64,000 nt of DNA. Origin: Novosphingobium sp. ST904 (GTDB taxonomy: Bacteria > Pseudomonadota > Alphaproteobacteria > Sphingomonadales > Sphingomonadaceae). The translations under genes and the position numbers were made by a program. Within the stretch, counting starts at the first letter, position 1, and every line of letters starts with the position of its first letter. The notes under the pieces are model-generated. The model made no database searches and was not told the DNA's origin. It saw only the letters and a program-made list of their open reading frames with translations. Of this stretch, positions 53,674 to 63,109 are shown piece after piece. Location of the stretch: NCBI RefSeq assembly GCF_001298105.1, contig NZ_LGJH01000142.1, forward strand, positions 23,803-87,802. The letters run 5' to 3'.

Positions 53674-54164
53674 GATTATTCCTTGAAAATGGGCGGAGCC
53701 CGATAAACAGCGGCGTAAACGCAGGTGAATTACGTCGGTGCCGATCGCGCCGATGACCGCTCCCGGCCATTGGCTTCGATTGGCAGTCCGGAAAGTGGCC
53801 CAATTTCAACGTGAACGATATTGTCCCTTCGGACCGCCAACCTAACCAATCGATCATCCGACCTATGTTTTGGATTGGGTTTGAGGCAGTTACGGCCGAA
53901 GCGCCCGGAACGGGCCGTGAATGCCGACCGATCGGCGACCATTCCGGTCATGGCGCTGACCCTTTAGGTAGGGCGGCAGGAAAAAGCCGCGGGCGGGGCC
54001 CCGATGCGGGGTCCGCTCTCGCGCCGATGCGCAATACGCACCCCATTTGCAAGGACTTGGCGGCCGCATGGGGTTGGACGACCTAGACTTTAGGTTTGTT
54101 ACGCGGACCTGAATTTGCCGCAATATGCCAGCTTGGCCAACCTGGCCTTCAATCGAGGCCGTGT
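53674..54164. promoter_or_regulatory. 491-bp divergent spacer upstream of receiver-kinase-receptor operon
   Basis: No gene is supported. It should contain promoters for the leftward AhpD-like gene and the rightward receiver-kinase-TonB receptor-PepSY operon. I see no strong inverted repeat. Confidence 0.4.
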
Positions 54165-54581
54165 ATGTTACAGACCCACGTCGTTGCAATTTTGGATGAT
54201 GATGCTCCCGTCCGCGAAGCCTTGGCAGAATTGCTGGAGGTGGCCGGCATTGCTGCCCAGACGTTCGACAGTCCGAAGGCGTTCCTGTCCGTATATGATC
54301 TCTCTCGCTTTGCCTGCGTCATAACCGACGTGAAGATGCCCGGGATCAGCGGGATCGAACTTCTCGAGCATCTGCGCGCGCTCCACGACGACGTCCCGGT
54401 CATCGTCATCACATCCGCCACCGACCCTCACACGCGGCGCCGAGCGTTTCGGGCAGGCGCATTTTCCATTCTGGCAAAGCCAATCGCCGGTCAGCTTCTG
54501 CTGGCTGACCTGAAGTCAGCCATGGGTGGCGGCGAGACGCCGGAGCGCTCGGACGCCCCCGAACAGTCGCCGCGGAGTTAG
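54165..54581 (+). CDS. Single-domain response regulator (receiver), module 2
   Basis: 138 aa from ATG 54165 (GAGG six bases upstream). Receiver domain only: LDDDAPVREALAELLEVAG, phosphoacceptor Asp in CVITDVKMPGISG, ITSAT and Lys in ILAKPIAGQ. It ends 1 bp before the kinase ATG (54583). It is the counterpart of 35094-35489; such lone receivers often modulate or relay phosphate from the co-encoded kinase. Confidence 0.88.
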   Translation: MLQTHVVAILDDDAPVREALAELLEVAGIAAQTFDSPKAFLSVYDLSRFACVITDVKMPGISGIELLEHLRALHDDVPVIVITSATDPHTRRRAFRAGAFSILAKPIAGQLLLADLKSAMGGGETPERSDAPEQSPRS

Positions 54582-54582
54582 C

Positions 54583-56272
54583 ATGAACGAAGCGCCCTCT
54601 CCGAGCACCTCCGAACGATCGCCGACAAGTCGGCGCCTTGTTCCTTCAAGAAGCGTGGCCCATTGGGACCTCGACATAACGGCATTGATGGAATTTGCCG
54701 GACCCGCAAGCGACGCCGCCGATCGGGATTCCAACTGGGCGGAAGCCTTGCTCGAAGGGGCGCGGATTATCCACGTAAACGAGCAGGCCGTCCACATGCT
54801 GGGCAGCTTTGGCGGCCGGGAGGCGATGATCGGCCAAGCTGTCGCAACCTGCTGGCCAGTGGATAGCCGCTACGACCTTGCCGAGATCATCCTCGAATTG
54901 ATAAACGCCCCCTCGCCGGGCCTCATGCTCGAGCGTCCGATCACCTCGCTGATCTTGGAAGGGAGCATCCTGACCGCTCGACGTACGGATACAGAAGGCC
55001 GGCCCAGTATTTTTCTATCGGTCATCGGGCGCCTGGAAGATGACGTCATTATGGTCGGTTCGGGCGAGTGAAGAGAGATATCGCAAGCTTATCCAGTATT
55101 TACCGATTCCGCTGTTGCAGGTCGATGCCCGAGAAATAGGAGGGGTATTTTCGGAGCTGAAGCTGGAAGGGATCGCCGATCTCGGTCCACATCTCGATTT
55201 ACATGCCGATCTCATTGATTTCGCAAACGCCAGCGTGCGTATAACAAAAGCCAATCAGGCGGCTGTGGCGTTGTTCGGCGCCGATGACGCCGCAGCCTTG
55301 ACCGGACCCGTCGCCAAGGTGTTTGCGGCCTCTCCCGAGACGGCCCGCCGGGTCATGATCGCGCGCTTCAAAGGGCAGCGCACCTACGCTGAAGTCATGA
55401 AAATGAGGACGCTGGACGGCCGCCTCCTCGACGTAAGGATCACCATCACGTATCCTGCACCGCCCGAGCGTCTCGATGTGACGCTGATCTGCTTGGAAGA
55501 TCTCACGGATCAGAGAAGCACCGAATATCAGCTTCGGCAACTGCAAGCCGAGTTCGCGCGCGCCGCGCGAATCCTGACGCTGGGACAGCTTGCGACGTCC
55601 ATCGCCCATGAGGTCAACCAGCCCTTGTCGGCTATCGCGACTAATGCTGAAACCAGTCTGCGCTGGTTGTCGCGAGACGAACCGAACCTCGAGAAGATCG
55701 GACAACTAACGGCACGGGTCGCGGCCAGCGCGCATCATGCGAGCGAAATTGTGCAACGCATTCGCGGCACAGCCGCAAAACACATGCCCGACCGGATCTC
55801 TCTGGATCTTAACGATATCGTCGAGGAAGCAATGCTGTTCGTCGGACATGACATCGAGACACGCGCGATCGAACTCACTCTGACGTCCACTCCCCTTCCT
55901 GTTGTCATGGGAGACCGGGTCCAGCTTCAGCAGGTCATCGTCAATCTTCTGGTGAACAGCATTCAAGCCATCCCCAATGCGGGAAAAATCTTTGTCGAAA
56001 CCGAGCTCCGCCCGGATACCACCGTTTCGCTTACGATTTACGACAATGGCCCAGGCATCCCCGAAGAGGATATCGATCGCGTATTCGAAGGTTTTTTCAC
56101 GACGAAGGATGAAGGTATCGGCGTCGGACTGGCGATTTGCCAGTCGATCATCACCGCTCACGGCGGGGACATAGCGGCTTCCAACCGGCCCGAAGGCGGC
56201 GCGTGTTTCAGGATCTGGCTTCCGGCAGCAAGCCCGATGGATCTGGAAGCGGCGACAGCGGCAGCGGTTTGA
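54583..56272 (+). CDS. Soluble sensor histidine kinase (module 2), frameshifted
   Basis: Start ATG 54583 (MNEAPSPSTSERSPTSRR). It lacks the first PAS domain of the module 1 kinase but shares the later sensory region (RIIHVNEQAVHMLGS, VATCWPVDSR). At about 55059-55066 one base seems to be extra; the sense then resumes as ASEERYRKLIQYLPIPLLQV, as in the continuous paralogue. HisKA: SIAHEVNQPLSAI; N-box VNLLVNSIQAI; G1 DNGPGIPEED; FFTTKDEGIGVGLAI. Total about 562 aa, no membrane segment. A separate start at 55040 cannot be excluded. The stop overlaps the TonB receptor ATG (TGATG). Confidence 0.85.
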
Positions 56273-58370
56273 TGAGCCTGAATTGCGAAGCTTCCTGCGT
56301 CGGACCGCGGCGGCAGAACGGAGTGTTTGGTATCCCCGGCGGCGTGACGGCGCGGACCCGAATTCTGGCGACCAGCACGGCGATCATTTGTCTCGCGTCG
56401 GCCGCCCAAGCCGAGGAACGCGTCGAACCTTCGATTGTCGTGACGGGGCAGCGCCTCATCACGCCGGATGCCGTAGACGCAAGAGTGTCGATCGAACGTA
56501 CGCCGGGCGCGGTGGAGGTCATTGCCGACACGCGCTTCAAGAACACGCCGGTCCAGACGATCAAGGATATTCTCGCTTACGTACCGGGGGTCATTTCCCA
56601 GACACGAATGGGCGATGACGCACGCGTTTCGATCCGCGGCTCAGGCCTGTCACGCGCTTATGGCACGCGCGGCCTGGCCATGTATTTCGACGGCATCCCG
56701 CTCAACACCTCCGACGGCTTGCTCGATTTCTTCGAGATTGATCCCAGCGCTTATTCTTACGTAGAGGTGTTCAAGGGTGCCAATGCACTACGCTATGGAT
56801 CGAACGCCCTCGGCGGCGCGATCAACCTCGTTACCCCGACCGGGGAAGACGCGGCACGGCTGGCCGGCCGCATCGACGTCGGCAGCTTCGGATATGTGAA
56901 AGGCCAGGCGAGCGGCGGTGGGGTGTCTGGCCCACTCGATTATTTCGTGACCGCCTCGGCACAATCGATCGACGGCTATCGCGATCACTCTGGCGGGAAC
57001 GCCTTGCGCGCAATCTCAATATCGGGTATCGGATCGCGCCCAACATCCAAACGCGCTTCTATGTTTATGCCGCCGCGACGAAGCAGCGCATTCCGGGCGA
57101 GGTCAGCAAGGCCGAGGCACTGACGTCGCCGCGTTCGGCGAATTCGATCTGGGTTGCGCAAGACCAGCAGCGCAATGTCGACTCAGTCCGCGTCGCCAAC
57201 CGAACGAGCTTCCATTTCGGCGAAACCACGATCGATCTGGGCGCTTTTTACAACAACAGGCACGTAAAGCATCCGATCTTTCAATGGCTGGACTTCACCG
57301 TCGACGACTATGGTGCATTCATTCGGGCGGTAGATGACCGCTCATTCGATGGGTTCCGGAACCGGCTGATCGTCGGTACGAATATTCAGAACGGCACGAT
57401 CGACACCGAACAATTCGTAAATCTTCCGGGCGCCGTGAAGGGCGCGCTGGCCGCCTCGATGGCCGACAAATCCAGAAACCTCTCGCTCTACGCGGAAGAC
57501 TCGCTGTTCGTGACGCCGGGCCTCGCTTTGATCGCAGGGGTCCAATATCTCCATGCGAGCCGCAACCGGCACGACCGGTTCCTCCTTGACGGCAATCAGT
57601 CGGGTCAGCGTAATCATGACCTCTGGAGCCCGCGCTTCGGGATCCTTTGGGATGCGGCTTCCGACATACAGTTCTTTGCCAACGTCTCGCGCAGCGCCGA
57701 GATAGCAAGTTACGATGCCAACATCTTTGCGACGCCATCGACGAACCTGGCGGCGCAGCGCGCTACGACTTATGAAATCGGAACGCGCGGTCGCGGCGGC
57801 GGCATCGGCTGGGACGTCGCTCTCTACCGCGCCGAGATCAGGAACGAGCTGCAATGTCTCACGACCGGTCCGTTCAGCGCTTGCAGCATCATCAACGCCG
57901 ACCGAACCGTGCATCAGGGAGTCGAAGCGGGGCTCGATGCCGATGTGCCCCTGTCCACGACAGGGGACGCGCTGTCATTCACGGCCGCCTACACTTACAA
58001 TGATTTCTTTTTCGATGGCGACGCATTGTACGGCAATAATCGCCTCCCGGGCGTGCCCGAACATTATCTTCGGGCAGAGATGCTCTACAAACATCCGTCC
58101 GGGTTCTACGCCGGCCCTAATGTCGAATGGTCGCCGAGGCGATATTATGCCGACAATGCGAACAGCCTGACGGTTGACCGCTACGCACTCCTGAATCTCA
58201 AGGCCGGGCTCGATCTGGGCAAATGGTCGGCCTATGTCGAAGGGCGGAACCTCACGGACAAACAATATATCTCGACTGTCGCCGTGGCGGGGACCGCGAA
58301 CGCCGATGACGAGCTGTTCAACCCTGGAACCGGGCGCGCGATACATGCGGGAGTGCGGGTCCAATGGTAA
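56272..58370 (+). CDS. TonB-dependent receptor (FecA-like plug), interrupted by a 1-nt frameshift
   Basis: The ATG overlaps the kinase stop by one base; a signal-like segment (ILATSTAIICLASAAQA) follows after about 30 residues, so a later start is possible. Plug motifs: PSIVVTGQRL, KDILAYVPGVISQ, VSIRGSGLSRAYGTRG and VFKGANALRYGSNALGGAIN. The frame breaks at about 56995-56998 (GGGG read as GGG) after DHSGG; it resumes as ERLARNLNIGYR and runs to a normal barrel end, AGVRVQW. Restored length is about 699 aa. With the PepSY gene 7 bp beyond its stop codon (start 58364 overlapping), it probably takes up a ferric complex or other metallophore. Confidence 0.88.
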
Positions 58371-59838
58371 GGCAAGACGCGAGAAAATCCGACCCTCATC
58401 GTGTCCCGCTTTACCGAATGATCTGGCGTTGGCATTTCTACGCCGGGCTGTTCGTGCTTCCCTTCATTCTTGTTCTGTCGGTGACGGGCGCGGCCTATCT
58501 CTTTAAACCGCAGCTCGATCGGTGGGAGGAGCGCGCATGGCGTGGTCTCCCGGCAGAGGTCAGTGTGAGCCCCGATGCGCAGTTAGCCTCCGCGCTGGCG
58601 GCCAATCCCGGAGCGAGCTTCCGTTTTTTCCGTCTCCCCGAAGCGCCGGGCGATGCGGCGGTCGTCAATATCGCCCGCATCGATGGATCAATTCGCGATG
58701 TCGCGGTTGGTCCCGATGGCAAGGTCCTCGGAGCGAGTAATCCCGAAGAGCGGATATCGGCTTGGCTATCGAGCGTTCATAGCAGCCTGCTCCTGGGTCG
58801 CGCCGGAAGGATAGTTGTCGAGCTTGCTGCGAGCTGGACCATTGTGATGATCTTGACCGGTCTTTATCTCTGGTGGCCGCGCGGCCGCGGTCCGGCGGGC
58901 ATTGTCTGGCCGCGCTTCTCGCTTGGCGGCCGCGCGCGCTGCGGGACCTTCATGCTGTGGTCGGCTTTTGGGTGTCTGGTCTCGCTCTCCTCCTCCTGAC
59001 GACTGCCCTCCCTTGGACCGACGTCTGGGCACGGGGATTGCAGACCGTGCGGTTCGAAATGGGCTGGATTCAGGGACCGCAGCAGTGGAAAGGCGGCGCA
59101 GAACCGCTTGCCGTGCACCATCATGACGCCATGGAGGAAGCCGCGTCTGCCAAGGGCGATCGCCCGGACGCGCGTCGACCGAGCCTCGACCCATCGGAGA
59201 TTGCCGAAACGCCGCGCGCATCGCTCGACACAATTGTGCTTCGAGCTCGCAATGAACATCTGCCCGCCCCAGTCATCGTCCAGCCTCCGGGCGCGCCAAA
59301 CCTTTTCGGACCGCTAAACGGTCAGGTCTGGACGATAACCACCCAATCACAGAACCGTCCGCAGGTTCGATCGGTCAGTTTTGACCCGGCAACCGGCATC
59401 GAGGTCTCGCGAACAGGCTTTGCCGACAAGCATGTCATCGACCGCGTCGTTGGCGTCGGCATCGCCTGGCACGAGGGCCAGCTCTTCGGATGGATCAATC
59501 AGTTGATCGGGGTTCTTACCGCCGCAGCCCTCTTCACTCTTGCAGTCAGCGGATTCCTGATGTGGCGCCGCCGAAAGCCGATCGACACCCTGGGGGCACC
59601 GCCGCCCGCCGGTTCTCGCGCGCCTGAAGTCGTTGCTGCGGCGATCCTCTTTATGGCGGCCCTTCTCCCCCTTCTGGCTGCGTCGCTGATCCTGCTTTGG
59701 ACCTGCGAACGTCTCCTGATGCCCCGCCTGCCTAGTTTCGCGTCTTGGCTAGGGTCAGGACTCATTGATCAGAGCCAGAAGATGACGGTTGCGGCGAGGG
59801 CGACGGCGGAGAAGAAGGCCTTCGGGCACCGATCGTAG
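58364..59838 (+). CDS. PepSY-associated TM protein, one frameshift, 3' end replaced by IS sequence
   Basis: Start ATG 58364 (MVRQDARKSDPHRVPLYR), overlapping the receptor stop. TM segments: FYAGLFVLPFILVLSVTGAAY, LAASWTIVMILTGLYLWWP, VVGFWVSGLALLLLTT and IGVLTAAALFTLAVSGFLMW, with a PepSY-type periplasmic part between. These occur in iron-siderophore reductase systems next to TonB receptors. The frame shifts at about 58931-58939. The last 29 codons, beyond 59751, are read from an IS element; the native C-terminus has been displaced, perhaps to the right of the IS (60594 onward). Confidence 0.87.
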
Positions 59839-60216
59839 CGCGTGGCGACCCGCCTCCAGTCCTTGAGGCGGCCGAACATGATCTCGATGCGGTTGCGGCG
59901 TTTGTAGCGGCGCTTGTCGTATTTGACGGTCTTGTTCCGTATTTTCCGGCCCGGGATGCAGGGCGTGATGCCCTTTTCCTGCAAAGCGTCGCGGAACCAG
60001 TCGGCATCATAGCCCCGGTCGGCGAGCATCCATTGCGCTTTGGGCAGACTGTCGAGCAAAGCGGCCGCGCCCGTGTAATCGCTGACCTGCCCGGCGGTCA
60101 TAAAGAAGCTGATCGGGCGGCCATTTGCATCGGTCACGGCATGAAGCTTGGTGTTCATACCGCCTTTCGTGCGGCCGATCAGGCGTCCCGGACCCCCTTT
60201 TTTACCCCAAGGCTGG
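59769..60216 (-). CDS. IS5-family transposase, C-terminal frame (orfB)
   Basis: Reads on from the slippery A6G run in the -1 frame relative to orfA: GRLIGRTKGGMNTKLHAVTD, then LADRGYDADWFRDALQEKG carrying the second catalytic Asp, and RRNRIEIMFGRLKDWRRVAT with the YREK-like Glu region, ending AATVIFWL-stop. A fused OrfAB made by -1 frameshifting is the expected transposase for this group. The start boundary is approximate because the product depends on frameshifting. Confidence 0.85.
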
Positions 60217-60532
60217 ACGCCGTGCGGTGCGCTTTGAGATAGGTCGCGTCGATCATGATCGTCTTGCGCTCGGTAGCCTGAGGTGTCGCCAAGACCTCCA
60301 TCATGCGGATGAAGATGCCTTTGTCGCTCCACCGCTTCCAGCGATTGTAGAGTGTCTTCGCCGGGCCATGTTCACTCGGCGCATCTCGCCACCTCAGCCC
60401 ATTGCGGTTGACGAAGATGATCCCGCTCAGAACTCGCCGATCATCAACCCGCTTGCGGCCGTGGCTCTTCGGAAAATAGGGCTTAAGCCGAGCCATCTGC
60501 TCGTCCGTTAGCCAATACAAATCACTCATCAT
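60179..60532 (-). CDS. IS5-family transposase, N-terminal frame (orfA)
   Basis: 117 aa from ATG 60532 (MMSDLYWLTDEQMARLKPYF). It contains the IS5/IS427 N-terminal domain (RRVLSGIIFVNRNGLRWRD, TLYNRWKRWSDKGIF) and the first catalytic Asp in MIDATYLKAHRTA. It ends shortly after a run of six A and five G on the coding strand, where a -1 slip would join it to orfB. Confidence 0.88.
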   Translation of the reverse strand: MMSDLYWLTDEQMARLKPYFPKSHGRKRVDDRRVLSGIIFVNRNGLRWRDAPSEHGPAKTLYNRWKRWSDKGIFIRMMEVLATPQATERKTIMIDATYLKAHRTASSLGVKKGVRDA

Positions 60533-60706
60533 TCAGGCTCCTCGCTGTGAGCGTGAATCACAGCGGCCTGCTCAAATTAATGGGTCCTGACCCTAGGCGC
60601 TCTCTTGCTAAGCACGTGGCAAACCTTTGCCGGACGGAAGTTGATTTTGCCGATGGCAGCTTGGCGAAGGTTAGTAGCGGTGACGGCCGACTAGAGATCG
60701 GCGAAG

Positions 60707-61384
60707 TTGGGCGCCGTCGAGAAGTCCGACGTCTTGGAAAAATCCGACGTTTCGGAGAAATCGCCCCTCGCCCAAATTATTTCGGAAACGGGCGGGAATG
60801 TTTCGCCCAACGGCGGAGAGAAGCCTATCGCGCGCAGGCCGGCTGTTCCGCCAGCCGCGTTCGAGAGCGGCAACCGACAGGTGTTTGACTACCCTTATCC
60901 AAAAGCGGTTCTAAAGGTGGATATAGCTGAAAAACACGGCGTACAGGAGAAGCATTCCGGGAAAGCCGCCTCTCACAAGATGACGATGCGCATTCGGGTT
61001 CGAAATGATCATAGCGTCGCACTTCGCGACTGTAGTGTTCATGTCCTTGGCTACCGAACGAATGGCCACTGGACCGAAATCGATGAACGGCTACGCGGCG
61101 GCGATGATGGCATGTTTCGCGTTCCCGAGGGACCGATAGTCCGCCGCACAATAACCTTTCTGTCTCGTGATATCAGTGACCCCATCACGCCGCAGCCATT
61201 CCTCTTTGTTCTGCGTGATCGCTTGCTTCCGCTCAGTGAAGGTACGAAGTACGAATTCGAGATTGAGCTTCGGTCGCATTACCCCTCTCCGACGCTTGCT
61301 ACTCTCGTTTTGGAAACCAAAACGGGCCTCGACGCTGAGGCACGGATCGAAGGTATTCGGCTGGCCGACTACGAGATCTATTAG
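60707..61384 (+). CDS. Hypothetical protein with EKSDV repeats
   Basis: 225 aa from a TTG at 60707 (an in-frame stop lies 12 bases upstream). The N-terminus has a short triple repeat, VEKSDVLEKSDVSEKSP, and a flexible Pro/Gly stretch; the rest looks like a beta-rich domain (KMTMRIRVRNDHSVALRDCS, FEIELRSHYPSPTLATLVLE). I do not recognise a family. Base composition is less GC-rich than most of the window. It is flanked by a 13-bp direct repeat, GCGAAGTTGGGCG (60701-60713, 61460-61472), and is convergent with the TIR-like operon. Confidence 0.55.
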   Translation: MGAVEKSDVLEKSDVSEKSPLAQIISETGGNVSPNGGEKPIARRPAVPPAAFESGNRQVFDYPYPKAVLKVDIAEKHGVQEKHSGKAASHKMTMRIRVRNDHSVALRDCSVHVLGYRTNGHWTEIDERLRGGDDGMFRVPEGPIVRRTITFLSRDISDPITPQPFLFVLRDRLLPLSEGTKYEFEIELRSHYPSPTLATLVLETKTGLDAEARIEGIRLADYEIY

Positions 61385-61495
61385 AGTGCGCAGATACTCG
61401 AGTGCATTCTTCAGCGCCGAGAGGTGGACATGTGCACATCTCTGCGCACCCCCTGACGAGCGAAGTTGGGCGAGATGGAGCTGAGTAAGATCGCG

Positions 61496-61732
61496 TCAGC
61501 CCGCCGGGCGCCATCCGTCGGGTTTGACATGCGGGCAGGCCCCTCGAGCCTTTTTTAGAGCATCTGCCTCCGCCCGGTCGAAACTTTCTCCTTCGCCATG
61601 GAAGGATCGACCGAACGGCTCGCCATTATCTCTCCGATAAATATCTGCGGTTGCAAAATATACCCCGCGGCGACGCCCATCGGCGCTGACGGTGACAGTA
61701 TAATATTCGTTGATTTCGCGAGTGGACGGCAT
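61496..61732 (-). CDS. Small hypothetical protein
   Basis: 78 aa from ATG 61732 (MPSTREINEYYTVTVSADG), 18 bp past the TIR-like stop in the same direction, so probably its operon partner. It could be an antitoxin-like or immunity-like partner by position only. The sequence shows GVYFATADIYRRDNGEPFG and ends KARGACPHVKPDGWRPAG; no known motif. Confidence 0.5.
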   Translation of the reverse strand: MPSTREINEYYTVTVSADGRRRGVYFATADIYRRDNGEPFGRSFHGEGESFDRAEADALKKARGACPHVKPDGWRPAG

Positions 61733-61750
61733 TCGGCTCTCCGCTAAAAA

Positions 61751-63016
61751 TCAAGCTTCTGGTCTCGGCGCAATCGCGAAGACCACACCGGGCGCGGCCG
61801 CTGGAAGGCTAAAGATATCCAGCAACGCATCATACATTTCAGTCAGAAACTTGACCTTGGCCTCTTCGCTCCAGTCTGTGCTGGTTCGCTCAAACCAAAA
61901 AGCCGATTTACGCGCTGGCGGTGCCTCGTGGCTGAAAGTGCCCGGCCAGTGAACGCCGCCAAGGCCATTAATTCCGAACTCGACCGATCGGTTTTGCATT
62001 GCGCCCAACCTGTCAAACGTGGCCATCGCCCGGTCGAGTGCGGCAGCCCAGCCACGGACAAGTCCTGAGACACCCAGTGTCGTCCGGCCATTTCCGTCGT
62101 AGATCGCGGTGGTGCTGGTAGTCCAGAATTCGCCCGTGCGGTCAAAATACATTGCGAGGTTTCCGGCTTCCCGAGGCGTTTGATTGCGGGGGCCGGTATA
62201 CCAGAGCCGGATGAAACCCTCCTCTGTGGGCCCGAAATCCCCCTCCGACACGCCGGTGAGGGGAGGCTGGACCGCGTGCTCGCTCGCGATCGCCTCAATT
62301 TCCGAAACGCGCGGCAATCCTCTCGTCCAGCCGCCCGGTATGAAACGAGCGTAAGCTCTCGGACCCTCAGGGATGAGAAATTCGCCCCGACCGTTGGGAC
62401 TGAGGCTGTCATTGAAGGTGGCGATACTGTTAGGAAAGTACCAAATCGACGGATCATCCGGATGTGGATCGACGCCCGTTGGGGCAATTGCACTCGCCTT
62501 TTCCTCGATATGTTCTGCGAGATTTGTACGAAGTGCTGCGACCAGTGCGTCAGTCAGTGATCGCAGCACTCTATCCCTGTCGGGTTTGGTCGCCTCAGTG
62601 GGCAGTGAGTAAATCAGGGCTCGACGATGCCGAATATCGAAAGGCAAATCCTCTGCAGAGTAACCGTCGGCAACATTCATCACCGCTATCATGCGACGCC
62701 ACCCGGGCATTTTAAGAGCCCAGCCGAGCTCAATCGCGACATTCGGATTAGGAATAGCCTTTCCAGCGCTTGTCCGGGCTATCGGTGTCAGATCCGCAAC
62801 AAATGTGGCGCAATGCAGGATCTTGTCGAATATGGCCGCCGTAATTTCGACCATTCCCGCTTCGTTTTGGGTGTCATGATCGAGTTCGGGACGGTCGGCT
62901 GGTTCCACCGAATAATCGTTGGCCAATTTGGCAACCGCGGCTTTCAAAGCTTCCTGAATAAACCAGCGGTTCCGCTTTGGATCGGTATCTGCCTGCCATG
63001 ACCAGAAAATCTTCAC
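61751..63016 (-). CDS. TIR-like domain protein (candidate defence effector)
   Basis: 421 aa. GTG 63016 is chosen for its strong AGGGAGGA site and because the domain begins there (VKIFWSWQADTDPKRNR). Residues 1-130 match a bacterial TIR-like family: beta-strand KIFWSWQ, ELDHDTQNEAG, ILHCATFVADLTPI, NPNVAIELGWALK with the candidate catalytic Glu96, and MIAVMNVADGYSAEDLPFDIRHRR. Residues about 190-400 form an unknown domain (SIWYFPNSIATFND, RLWYTGPRNQ, SVEFGINGLGG). Known relatives hydrolyse NAD+ or bind nucleotides in anti-phage systems; that activity here is inferred. It follows an HExxH gene and precedes a small ORF. Confidence 0.75.
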   Translation of the reverse strand: MKIFWSWQADTDPKRNRWFIQEALKAAVAKLANDYSVEPADRPELDHDTQNEAGMVEITAAIFDKILHCATFVADLTPIARTSAGKAIPNPNVAIELGWALKMPGWRRMIAVMNVADGYSAEDLPFDIRHRRALIYSLPTEATKPDRDRVLRSLTDALVAALRTNLAEHIEEKASAIAPTGVDPHPDDPSIWYFPNSIATFNDSLSPNGRGEFLIPEGPRAYARFIPGGWTRGLPRVSEIEAIASEHAVQPPLTGVSEGDFGPTEEGFIRLWYTGPRNQTPREAGNLAMYFDRTGEFWTTSTTAIYDGNGRTTLGVSGLVRGWAAALDRAMATFDRLGAMQNRSVEFGINGLGGVHWPGTFSHEAPPARKSAFWFERTSTDWSEEAKVKFLTEMYDALLDIFSLPAAAPGVVFAIAPRPEA

Positions 63017-63109
63017 GCGCGTCCTCCCTTTAGCGAAACAATGTGCAGAATTTGAATGACGAAGCCCCGCTTGTAGCCGAGCCGGAACGTAGCTTCTCCA
63101 GAAGGCCAA

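Larger units (their letters stand above)
59752..60593 (-). mobile_element. IS5-family (IS427-like) insertion sequence, complete, 842 bp
   Basis: Terminal inverted repeats: GGGTCAGGACTCATTGATCA at 59752 onward, and its near match GGGTCAGGACCCATTAATTT read inward from 60593. The flanks read CTA | IS | TAG, consistent with insertion into a CTAG site with TA duplicated, a target typical of IS5-like elements. It carries two overlapping transposase frames on the minus strand. It is inserted in the 3' part of the PepSY gene. Confidence 0.88.
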
